A stretch of 64,000 nt of DNA, from NCBI GenBank assembly GCA_036401375.1, contig DASWVB010000016.1, forward strand, positions 222,708 through 286,707. The letters run 5' to 3'. A model generated the notes under the pieces. The model saw nothing but the letters and a program-made list of their open reading frames with translations, was not told the DNA's origin and made no database searches. Both the position numbers and the translations under genes were made by a program. Below, in pieces: positions 36,053-44,003 of this stretch (the first letter of the stretch is position 1; each line of letters starts with the position of its first letter). The DNA is from DASWUZ01 sp036401375 (GTDB lineage Bacteria > Acidobacteriota > Terriglobia > Terriglobales > Acidobacteriaceae).

Positions 36053-37945
36053 CTACTTTGCCTTTTCTACTTCCTCGACCAGTCCACCCTCGCCGGGAGC
36101 GAGGAAGAGGTTGGTTTCGAGGCCGTGCTGGCGGGTGTAGAGGTCGTAGTATCTTCCGCCGAGCACGTAGAGGGAGTCGTGGGTGCCGCGTTCGATGATG
36201 CGACCGCCCTCTACGACCAGGATCTGGTCGGCGCGGCGGATGGTCGAAAGGCGGTGCGCGATGACGAAGGTGGTGCGGCCCTGCATCAGGAAGTTGAGCC
36301 CCTGCTGGATCATTGCCTCGGACTCGGAATCGAGGGAGCTGGTCGCCTCGTCGAGGATGAGGATGCGAGGGTCGGCGAGCACGGCGCGGGCAATTGAGAG
36401 GCGCTGGCGCTGGCCACCGGAGAGCTTGACTCCGCGCTCGCCGACGATGGTGTCGTAGGCGTCCGGAAAGCGCTCGGCGAACTCGTCGACGCGGGCGATC
36501 CTGCAGGACTCCAGGAACTGCTCTTCGGTAGCGTCGGGACGGGAGAACATCACGTTCTCGCGGATGGTTCCATCAAAGAGGAAGGACTCCTGCAGCACGA
36601 CGCCGAGCTGGGCGCGGTAATCGTCGAGGCGGGCGGTGCAGAGGTCGACTCCATCGACCAGGATGCGCCCCGAGGTCGGCGCGTGGAAGGCGCAGATCAG
36701 GGAGATGATGGTCGATTTCCCCGACCCCGAGGAGCCGACCAGGGCGGTCACCGTTCCCGGACGGGCGTTGAAGGAGACCTCGTGCAACACCGGCTTCTCA
36801 GGTTCATAGGCGAAGTTGACGTCTTCAAAGACGACGTCGCCGGTGATCGCGCCGAAGGTGTATGTGCGGCCTGAGTCGGCGAATTCGTCCTTCTCATTGA
36901 GTATCTCCATGGTGCGGTCTAGGCCGGCGATGGCCTCGGTGAGCTGGGTGCCCACGTTCACGATCTGGAAGACGGGGGCCACCATGAAGGCGAGGTACAT
37001 CGTGTACTGGACGTACTGACCGATGGTGAGTTGATGGGCGAGCACTTCGCGGCCGCCGAGGTAGATGACGAGGCCGCCAACGACTCCCAGGATAGTGGTC
37101 GCGGTGAAGGAGAGGGTGCTGATGGCGGTCAGCGACTTCATCACGTTGGCCAGCAACCTTGCGGCGCCCTCAGCGAAGACGGAGGCCTCGCGCGACTCCG
37201 CGTGATAGCCCTTGATGACGCGCACACCGCCGAGCGACTCGGTGAGCCGGCCGGTGACCTCGGCATTGATCTTGGCGCGTTCGCGGAAGATCGGCCGGAT
37301 TACCTTCAAAGCCTTTTGCAGGAGGAAGACGAAGACCAGCAACACGCCCAGAACGATGGAGGTGATAAGGCGGCTGGTGCGGAAGAGCAGAATGGTTGCG
37401 AGCACCGAGACGAAGAGGCCGCCGACGAAGTCGACGAGGCCGGTTCCGATGAGGTTTCGTACCCCTTCAACATCGGTCATGATGCGGGAGACGAGCGTGC
37501 CGGTGCGGTTGGAGTCGTAGAAGCTGACCGGGAGCCTACCGATGTGCTGCTGCACCTGCATGCGCAGATCGGTGATGAGGCGCTGCGCCGCTTTCGACAG
37601 TAGCTGGGTGAGCGAGAACGAGGTTACGGCCTGGACGGCGGTCGCGAGAAAGACGATCGCGACCAGCATGGGGAGCTTGCTGCCGTTGTGCCTGCCGAGG
37701 ATGTTGTCGATGAGATACTTCGTCGAGCCAGGCAGGGCAAGGCTGCAGACGCGGTTGATGACCATCAGCACCATGCCGCCGGCGAGCAGCCAACGGCGTG
37801 GACGGATGAGGGTCCAAATCTCGGGCAGCACTTTCTTCAGGTTGGGCTTGCGCTTTGGCGTGTCCGGGTCGCGGCCGCGCGCGCCGCCGCGGGAGCCTCG
37901 CTCCGCGTTCATCGACATCGGTGATCCGGTGCGCATGGTAGCCAT
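36053..37945 (-). CDS. ABC exporter, MsbA/multidrug type
   Basis: 630 residues from the ATG at 37945, with an AGGCGGA Shine-Dalgarno 6 nt away; an upstream in-frame ATG at 37996 lies inside the preceding gene. The N-terminus is basic (KRKPNLKKVLPEIW). Six membrane helices precede the ATPase: Walker A GSSGSGKST, signature LSGGQRQRLSIARAV, Walker B ILILDEATSSLDSES, H-loop VIAHRLST. It forms a homodimer and exports lipids or drugs. It is the second MsbA-like protein here (other at 15698); the pairing of upstream and downstream genes does not decide its substrate. Confidence 0.9.
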   Translation of the reverse strand: MATMRTGSPMSMNAERGSRGGARGRDPDTPKRKPNLKKVLPEIWTLIRPRRWLLAGGMVLMVINRVCSLALPGSTKYLIDNILGRHNGSKLPMLVAIVFLATAVQAVTSFSLTQLLSKAAQRLITDLRMQVQQHIGRLPVSFYDSNRTGTLVSRIMTDVEGVRNLIGTGLVDFVGGLFVSVLATILLFRTSRLITSIVLGVLLVFVFLLQKALKVIRPIFRERAKINAEVTGRLTESLGGVRVIKGYHAESREASVFAEGAARLLANVMKSLTAISTLSFTATTILGVVGGLVIYLGGREVLAHQLTIGQYVQYTMYLAFMVAPVFQIVNVGTQLTEAIAGLDRTMEILNEKDEFADSGRTYTFGAITGDVVFEDVNFAYEPEKPVLHEVSFNARPGTVTALVGSSGSGKSTIISLICAFHAPTSGRILVDGVDLCTARLDDYRAQLGVVLQESFLFDGTIRENVMFSRPDATEEQFLESCRIARVDEFAERFPDAYDTIVGERGVKLSGGQRQRLSIARAVLADPRILILDEATSSLDSESEAMIQQGLNFLMQGRTTFVIAHRLSTIRRADQILVVEGGRIIERGTHDSLYVLGGRYYDLYTRQHGLETNLFLAPGEGGLVEEVEKAK

Positions 37946-37955
37946 CTTTTTCCGC

Positions 37956-38333
37956 CTAGACCCTGGCGCGCCGGGCTGCGATGAAGGAGCGTACACAGAG
38001 GGCGACGAAGACCAGCATCAGGAGGCACATGACGGCCTTAGCCTCGATCGCCGCCGGGTAGAGATAGTAGTGACCCTGCTGCATGAGGACGTAGTCAACG
38101 ATGCCGCCCTTGAAGGTAAAGATGGCGCCGAGCAGACCGAGGGTGACGGCGATGTGCATGAAGAGCGCGCGCCGCTTGGAGTCGCCGGTATCCGCCACGA
38201 AGCCGAGCCCGGCGAGCAGCAGGCCGATCCACGTAGGGATGAGGGCGGTGTAGTGGGTCCTGCCGGTAGCTACAAAGCCGGCAATGCCAAGCAGGACGAG
38301 CGCCGCTCCGAACGCGATTGTGATCTTAGCCAT
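37956..38333 (-). CDS. Four-helix hypothetical membrane protein
   Basis: 125 residues. Four membrane segments (about 5-23, 30-47, 60-76 and 95-115) fill most of the protein. Charged residues gather at the C-terminus (SFIAARRARV). It lies 10 bp upstream of the ABC exporter gene on the same strand, so the two are very likely cotranscribed. The family is not recognised. Confidence 0.7.
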   Translation of the reverse strand: MAKITIAFGAALVLLGIAGFVATGRTHYTALIPTWIGLLLAGLGFVADTGDSKRRALFMHIAVTLGLLGAIFTFKGGIVDYVLMQQGHYYLYPAAIEAKAVMCLLMLVFVALCVRSFIAARRARV

Positions 38334-38506
38334 AGTTGCTGATGCTTGTGCGCCCTGTGCCGGGCGCCATCTATCTAGGATAATGCATAGGCATAAGGCG
38401 GCACGAACGATCGGCGAAGCCTGGGAGCGCTGTAAAGTATTGAGGCCGTTCCTTTCGATGCGATGGGGCGTCGAGCAGGCTCAGGGAATGGCTATGAGGA
38501 AAGACG

Positions 38507-38837
38507 ATGGACACGACGATGGTAACGACCGCGCTCGAGCTTCCGGGATATCGGATTGTGAGGAATCTGGGGATTGTGCGGGGCGATCGTGGTGCGGTCG
38601 CGGTCTGTGCTGGGGACGATGGGTGCGGGGCTGCAGTCGTTGGTGGGCGGAAATATCACGCTCTTCAGCCAGCTGTGCGAGAAGAGGCGAGAGGACGCGT
38701 TCGCCCAGATGATGGCGCATGCGGATGAGCATGGGGCGAACGCGATCATCTGCGCCCGCTATGACGCGAACGAGTTGATGCAGGGGATTACCGAGGTGCT
38801 TGCCTATGGCACTGCGGTGGTCGTCGAACGGGTGTAA
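38507..38837 (+). pseudogene. ybjQ: YbjQ / UPF0145 family protein, frameshifted
   Basis: From the ATG at 38507 (AGGAAAG upstream) the frame reads MVTTALELPGYRIVRNLGIV and then leaves the family. The frame ending at 38837 then supplies IVVRSRSVLGTMGAGLQSLV, REDAFAQMMAHADEHGANAI and LAYGTAVVVERV, which complete a UPF0145 protein of about 109 residues. An extra C at about 38584 (in GGGGCG) accounts for the shift. The intact family member is a small pentamer-forming protein of unknown role. No other frame is open over the whole length. Confidence 0.8.
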
Positions 38838-38927
38838 GGTGCTGAGAGCCTCGGCTCCCTGGGAGCGTGTTTCTCCCACCTGACCCGCTGCTGAGACCTT
38901 CAGCTATCGAGGCTGCGATGTGTTCGT

Positions 38928-40010
38928 CTATCTCTGGATGCGCGCGGAGGCGCCCTCGGCGAGGGCCTTGACCTGTTCGAGGGTGGCCATGGTGGTGTCT
39001 CCCGGGAACGAGGTGAGCAGCGCACCGTGCGCCCAGCCGAGCTTAACTGCCTGTTGGGGCGACTCGCCGGCGAGCAGGCCGTAGAAGAAGCCGGCGGCGA
39101 ATCCGTCTCCTCCTCCGACGCGGTCGAGGACATCGAGCTCGGCGGTGGGCGCGACGTGAGTCTCGCCGTTGACCCAGGCAACCGCACTCCAGCTATGGCG
39201 GTTGGTCGAGTGCACCTCCCGCAGGGTGGTGGCGACCGCCTTGACGTGGGGATGTTTGGCACGGACGCTGTCGATCATGGCGAAGAAGGCGGTGGGGTCG
39301 AGCTTCGACTTCGCGGCGACCTGTGGGCCGGGAATGCCGAGCCCCATCTGCAGGTCCTCTTCATTGCCGACGAGCACATCGACGTTCTCCACGATGCGTC
39401 CGATGACCTCGACGGCGCGATCGTTGCCGCCCTGCACCTTCCACAGCTTGGCGCGGAAGTTGAGATCGAAGGAGGTGACGGCGCCGGCGTCTTTTGCAGC
39501 CTTCATGCCCTCGACGGCGAGCTCTGCGCTGGTTGCAGACAGGGCGGCGAAGATGCCTCCAGAGTGGAACCAGCGCACCCCGCTGCCGAAGATGGTCTTC
39601 CAGTCCACGTCGCCCGGTTTGAGTTTGGAGGCGGCCTCGTTGCACCGGTTATAGAAGACGACGGGCGGCCGCATGCCCTGGCCGCGGTCGCTATAGACGG
39701 TGGCCATGTTGGGTCCGGAGACTCCGTCGTGGTCGAAGAATTTGTAGAAGGGCTTAACGCCCATGGCCTTGACACGCTCGGCGATCAGCTCGCCGATGGG
39801 GTAGCGGACCATCGCCGAGACGATGCCGGTGCGCATATCAAAGCAGTCGGAGAGATTTGCGGCGACGTTGAACTCGCCTCCGCTGACGTGGATCTGGCAC
39901 TCGGTGGCCTTGCGGAAGGGGATCACGCCGGGGTCAAGACGATGGACCAGGGCACCGAGTGAGAGGAAATCCAATGCGGCGTTCTCGCGAAAGACCAGTC
40001 CGGAACCCAT
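38928..40010 (-). CDS. PfkB family carbohydrate kinase (2-keto-3-deoxygluconate kinase-like)
   Basis: 360 residues. Ribokinase-fold landmarks are an N-terminal VSGGEFNVAANLSDC, a middle VTSFDLNFRAKLW, a VGNEEDLQMGLG stretch, and the C-terminal catalytic loop DRVGGGDGFAAGFFYGLLAG (GGGD instead of the common GAGD). It phosphorylates a sugar; the FDLNFR and GNEED pattern fits 2-keto-3-deoxygluconate kinases. It would feed sugar acid catabolism. No aldolase gene is next to it. Confidence 0.88.
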   Translation of the reverse strand: MGSGLVFRENAALDFLSLGALVHRLDPGVIPFRKATECQIHVSGGEFNVAANLSDCFDMRTGIVSAMVRYPIGELIAERVKAMGVKPFYKFFDHDGVSGPNMATVYSDRGQGMRPPVVFYNRCNEAASKLKPGDVDWKTIFGSGVRWFHSGGIFAALSATSAELAVEGMKAAKDAGAVTSFDLNFRAKLWKVQGGNDRAVEVIGRIVENVDVLVGNEEDLQMGLGIPGPQVAAKSKLDPTAFFAMIDSVRAKHPHVKAVATTLREVHSTNRHSWSAVAWVNGETHVAPTAELDVLDRVGGGDGFAAGFFYGLLAGESPQQAVKLGWAHGALLTSFPGDTTMATLEQVKALAEGASARIQR

Positions 40011-40092
40011 GCTCTTCTCCTGCTTTGCTGCTTGTAATTAGATAAGATACTGACCCTGTTACGTTTTGTTTGACGTGCAGCTGCGACCCTTC

Positions 40093-41019
40093 TCAGCCTG
40101 GCCTGTTAGTGAGCAGATCCCTCACGTCGTGGAGCAGCTGGCCGGGCGTCCATTCGTTCGTCGGGTACCAGCGGTATACCTTGCCGTCGGGTGCGATGAC
40201 GAGGGTCGAGAGGGAGTGGGTCAGGGTCTTGTCCTGCTCGGGGGTGACGCCTACGACGAAAAAGTTGGTGATTTTGGGCAGGTCGGCCTTACTGGGGCTG
40301 GCGAAGTCCCAGTGCGCAAAATTCTCTGTTGTGAAGCGGCCAGTATAGGCGCCGCCATAGCTGCGCAGAACGGGCGGAGTATCGTAGTCCGGATCGAAGC
40401 TGATGCTCAGCAGGTGGGAGCGGGCGTAGAGTGCAGGATCTTTTTCCAGCGCCTTATCGATCTCCGCGAAGTTGCGGCTCATGCGCGAGCAATACTCTGG
40501 TAGAGGACACCTTGTGTAGATGAAGGTGATGAGCAGAACCTTGCCACGGAACTGGGAGAGGTGGATTTGCCGGCCACTCTGGTTGAGGAGCTTAAAGTCG
40601 GGTACGGGGTCGCCCGGCTTGAGTTCGTTATAGATGATGGTGGGCTTGTAGTCGGGCTGCGCCTGCGCGGTGACGACGACCTGATCGAGCCGATCATCGA
40701 TGTCGTTGACCAGCAGTGTTGCAGTGATTTCATCGCCGGGATGCAGTTCGTTGACGATGCCGGGATCTTTGAGCTTGTAGGGCATCGTCATGGCTTCCAT
40801 GAAGCCGGGGATTGCGTCGCTGTCGAGAGTGACTTCACCCTTGCTCTGATCGGTCGAGACGACCTTGCCCCGAACATGATATTGCTTGCCGGGGAGAATC
40901 GCGGCTTCGGTCGTGTGCTGGGGGCGGGAGCAGCCCGCGAGTGCGGTCAGGGCTGCGGTCAGAGCTATCATGACCGACAGCAACCGCACTTCTAAGGCCT
41001 TTAGATCGAACATTCTCAC
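40093..41019 (-). CDS. Lipoprotein with CusF-like and SCO1-like domains
   Basis: 308 residues. A lipoprotein signal ends at the lipobox Cys in TALAGCSRPQ. The CusF-like copper-binding domain (about 46-110) has YHVRGKVVSTDQSKGEVTLD and the metal motif EAMTMPY. The SCO1/SenC thioredoxin-like domain follows (GRQIHLSQFRGKVLLITFIY), with a CPLPEYC pair (C-x5-C), and a His near DKTLTHSLST. SCO proteins insert copper into cytochrome oxidase. Fusion to a copper-carrying domain suggests one protein that both receives and delivers copper in the periplasm. Confidence 0.9.
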   Translation of the reverse strand: MRMFDLKALEVRLLSVMIALTAALTALAGCSRPQHTTEAAILPGKQYHVRGKVVSTDQSKGEVTLDSDAIPGFMEAMTMPYKLKDPGIVNELHPGDEITATLLVNDIDDRLDQVVVTAQAQPDYKPTIIYNELKPGDPVPDFKLLNQSGRQIHLSQFRGKVLLITFIYTRCPLPEYCSRMSRNFAEIDKALEKDPALYARSHLLSISFDPDYDTPPVLRSYGGAYTGRFTTENFAHWDFASPSKADLPKITNFFVVGVTPEQDKTLTHSLSTLVIAPDGKVYRWYPTNEWTPGQLLHDVRDLLTNRPG

Positions 41020-41042
41020 TGCTCAGTTTACACTCCTCTTCA

Positions 41043-44003
41043 GTGAATCTCTTTGACAGTATCGAGCCATCCGTGGGGGCGCGGGGCGCGTCAGCTGACG
41101 GGCTTGCGATGGTGCGTTCCGGTGCAGCCCGGGCTGAGCTGGCCTCCCGGATAGCCGACTGTCTGAAGGCTGGTGGCGTCGTGCTCACGGGCAATGCGCG
41201 GGCGGCGCGGGCCCTCAACCTGCAGTATTCGGCAATGCAGCGTCGGAACGGCTTGGGCGCGTGGGCGGCTCCGAATATCCGCGACTGGGCAGGGTGGATC
41301 AATTCGATGTGGGAGCAGATACTGCTGAGCGAAGAGGATGCGCCCCTGCTGCTCAGCCCGCTGCAGGAGCTTGAGGTGTGGACGGATGTTGCGCGGCAGC
41401 AAGGTGACGCGCGGCTGCTGGTCTCGGTCCAGGGAATGGCTGAGCTGGCGCAATCGGCTTATGCGCGAATGGGGGCTTACGAGGCTCACGGTGCGCGCGC
41501 GCGGCCGTGGGACCATGGCGGCTCGGTGGATGCGGAGGTTTTCCGTCGCTGGGCGACCGGCTTTGACGAGCTCTGCGCGCGACATCGCTGGATCAGCCGC
41601 AGCATGCTCGAAGTGCGGGCATCTGCGGCAATCTCGGCCGGAGTCGTTGAGGCTCCCGGCCAGGTTTTGATGACGGGCTTCGATCGCGTGCTGCCGGCGC
41701 AGCACCGGGTGCTCGATGCGCTTGCGCGGCGCGGTTGCCGGACAGCCTTATTGGAAACAGATGACCGGGTCGGGGCTGCTGATCCGGGTTCAACCGGCGC
41801 ACCTGCCCTTACGCGGAGCGGGGACCAGGAGGCCCTCGCGTTGATCGAGGCGAAAGACCCTCGCGGCGAGATAGAGGCCGCCGCGCGCTGGGCCCGGGTC
41901 AGGATTGTTGAGGATCCGGGGTGCCGTATCGCAGTGCTGGTGCAGGATGCCGCGGCGGTACGCGGTGAGATCGAGCGGACATTTCGCCGCGTGCTGTTGC
42001 CCACCTCGTCGAGCATCGCTGCGCCTGCGGGTGTGGCGCCGTTTGAGTTCTCATTGGGCCGACCGCTATCTGCGGCGGCTTCCGTACGCGCTGCGTTGCT
42101 GCTGCTGCGATGGGTGGGCGAGCCGCTGCCACAGGAAGACCTCTCCTGGCTGCTGCTCTCGGGACTGCTTGGAGGCGGCTCTGCTGAGTGGCTTGCCATT
42201 GCCCAGGCAGATCGTGCAATGCGCGCAGTCAAGGGAAGACCACCCGAGATCGCTTTACACTGGTGGATCGAGCGCAGCGGAAGGCTGCCCATGGCAGAGG
42301 CTCAAGCTCTGCGGCAGCGTCTCATGGGCGTCGAGCGGGAGGCTACGGCTTCGGGTGCTGGAGGCCATGAAAGTGATCGCGCGCGGAAATCCAAATCCGG
42401 ATCACAGCGGCGAGACAGCCCAAAGCTTTATTCGGACTGGGTGAATCTAGGTTTGAGGCTGCTCGATCTGGCAGGCTGGCCGGGGCGGGACCCCGAGGAC
42501 AGCGTGCAATTCCAGGCACGCCGGAAGTGGGAGCAGACACTCGATTCTGTTGCGGCGCTCGCCTTTGATGGGCAGCCGGTCGAGTATGGCGATTTCGTCG
42601 AGAAGCTGACTCATGCTGCTGCGGGAACGATCTTCTCTCCTGAATCGCAGAGCGCGCCGATTCAGATCATGAGTCCGATGGAATCGGCGGGGCAACAGTT
42701 CGATGCCGTCTGGTTTATGGGCGCCGATGATCTGCATTGGCCGGGCGGAGCATCGCCTCACCCGCTGATCCCACTCAGAGTGCAGCGGGACGCGGGGATG
42801 CCTCACGCCAGCCCGGCCGCCGACTGGGAGCTCGCCGTGCGAGTGACCAGGCGAATCGCGAGATCTGCAGGGGAGTGCGTCTTCAGCTGCTCGAAGCAGA
42901 TGACGGACGGAGCGGGCAAGCCCTCTCCTGTGCTCGCCGAGGCGGCTGGTCGAGAGCTCAGGCTGATGGCCGCCGATGAGTTCCTTTCAGCACTTGGAGT
43001 GGTCAGCGCCACCAGGCATGAGGTTGAGACGGTCGAGATCAGAGATGAATCTTTGATCCGCTGGCCTGAGGCACAGGTGGCAGGCGGCGCAAACATACTA
43101 AAGATGCAGGCCGCGTGCCCGTTCCAGGCTTTTGCCGATCGGCGGCTTGGAGCCGTCGAGGCGGATAAGGGGGAGCGCGGACTTACGCCCGAGGACCGCG
43201 GCGAAATACTGCACAGAGTTCTCGAGACGTTGTGGTCGGACACGGATGAGCCACCGTGGCGGTTACATACACGTGATGATCTGGGAAATGCCATGGCGAC
43301 GGGACGTCTGGATGATATCGTGGAGCATCACGTGAGGTCGGTGCTGACCAAGAGACGAGACGGCGAAGATGCGTGGACGGTTGCATACTTCGCGAATGAA
43401 CAACAGCGGCTGTGCCGTTTGTTGACTGAGTGGTTGCGCTTAGAGGCTGAGCAGCCGCCGTTTGCGGTTGAGGCACGCGAGAAGAAAGTAGATGGGGTCG
43501 ACGTTGCCGGGCTGAGACTGAACCTGCGCATCGATCGCGTTAACCGGCTGCTCTCCGGCGAGCGGCTCCTGCTCGATTACAAGACCAGCGATGTGAGCAC
43601 GACCGCCTGGCAGGGCGACCGCCCAGACGCGCCGCAGCTGCCGCTCTATGCCGCTTTCGGTGGCATTGAGCGGGTGAGTGGAGTGTTGTTTGCTCAGCTG
43701 CGGCCGCATGAGATGGCGTTCGTGGGACAGACCACTCACGCGCTCTCCAAGCTCGTAGCTGGGCCCAAAGGCCTTCCCTTATACGACGATGCGGTTCGAG
43801 AGCAATGGGCGGAGACGCTGCGGCAGCTAGCGCAGGGCTTTCTCGCGGGCGACGCCACAGTGACGCCCAAAAAGTATCCGCAGACCTGTCAATACTGCCC
43901 GCTGCCGAGCTTGTGCCGGGTCGCTGAGACGCAGGTGCCCCTTGACGCCCTGGAGATCGATGACCCTAAGTTTGATCGCGTGTTTGACTCGGGCGGTGAG
44001 TGA
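41043..44003 (+). CDS. AddB-type PD-(D/E)XK nuclease subunit with Fe-S staple
   Basis: 986 residues from the GTG at 41043. The N-terminal helicase-like half lacks a clear Walker A, as in AddB-type subunits. The C-terminal nuclease domain has GEILHRVLETLW, IDRVNRL and LLLDYKTSD. The cysteines CPFQAFADRR and CQYCPLPSLC are spaced like the iron-sulphur staple of AddB. It pairs with the helicase encoded next (TGATG overlap) to form a RecBCD-like end-processing complex for recombinational repair. The AddAB label is functional inference and sequence identity may be low. Confidence 0.82.
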   Translation: MNLFDSIEPSVGARGASADGLAMVRSGAARAELASRIADCLKAGGVVLTGNARAARALNLQYSAMQRRNGLGAWAAPNIRDWAGWINSMWEQILLSEEDAPLLLSPLQELEVWTDVARQQGDARLLVSVQGMAELAQSAYARMGAYEAHGARARPWDHGGSVDAEVFRRWATGFDELCARHRWISRSMLEVRASAAISAGVVEAPGQVLMTGFDRVLPAQHRVLDALARRGCRTALLETDDRVGAADPGSTGAPALTRSGDQEALALIEAKDPRGEIEAAARWARVRIVEDPGCRIAVLVQDAAAVRGEIERTFRRVLLPTSSSIAAPAGVAPFEFSLGRPLSAAASVRAALLLLRWVGEPLPQEDLSWLLLSGLLGGGSAEWLAIAQADRAMRAVKGRPPEIALHWWIERSGRLPMAEAQALRQRLMGVEREATASGAGGHESDRARKSKSGSQRRDSPKLYSDWVNLGLRLLDLAGWPGRDPEDSVQFQARRKWEQTLDSVAALAFDGQPVEYGDFVEKLTHAAAGTIFSPESQSAPIQIMSPMESAGQQFDAVWFMGADDLHWPGGASPHPLIPLRVQRDAGMPHASPAADWELAVRVTRRIARSAGECVFSCSKQMTDGAGKPSPVLAEAAGRELRLMAADEFLSALGVVSATRHEVETVEIRDESLIRWPEAQVAGGANILKMQAACPFQAFADRRLGAVEADKGERGLTPEDRGEILHRVLETLWSDTDEPPWRLHTRDDLGNAMATGRLDDIVEHHVRSVLTKRRDGEDAWTVAYFANEQQRLCRLLTEWLRLEAEQPPFAVEAREKKVDGVDVAGLRLNLRIDRVNRLLSGERLLLDYKTSDVSTTAWQGDRPDAPQLPLYAAFGGIERVSGVLFAQLRPHEMAFVGQTTHALSKLVAGPKGLPLYDDAVREQWAETLRQLAQGFLAGDATVTPKKYPQTCQYCPLPSLCRVAETQVPLDALEIDDPKFDRVFDSGGE

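Noticed and set aside
37946..37996. Longer start of the ABC exporter at 37996
   Set aside because: It lies inside the preceding gene, and the ATG at 37945 has a good Shine-Dalgarno.
39027..39962. A 311-codon open frame opposite the PfkB kinase
   Set aside because: It is a shadow of the kinase gene, whose motifs and start are well supported.
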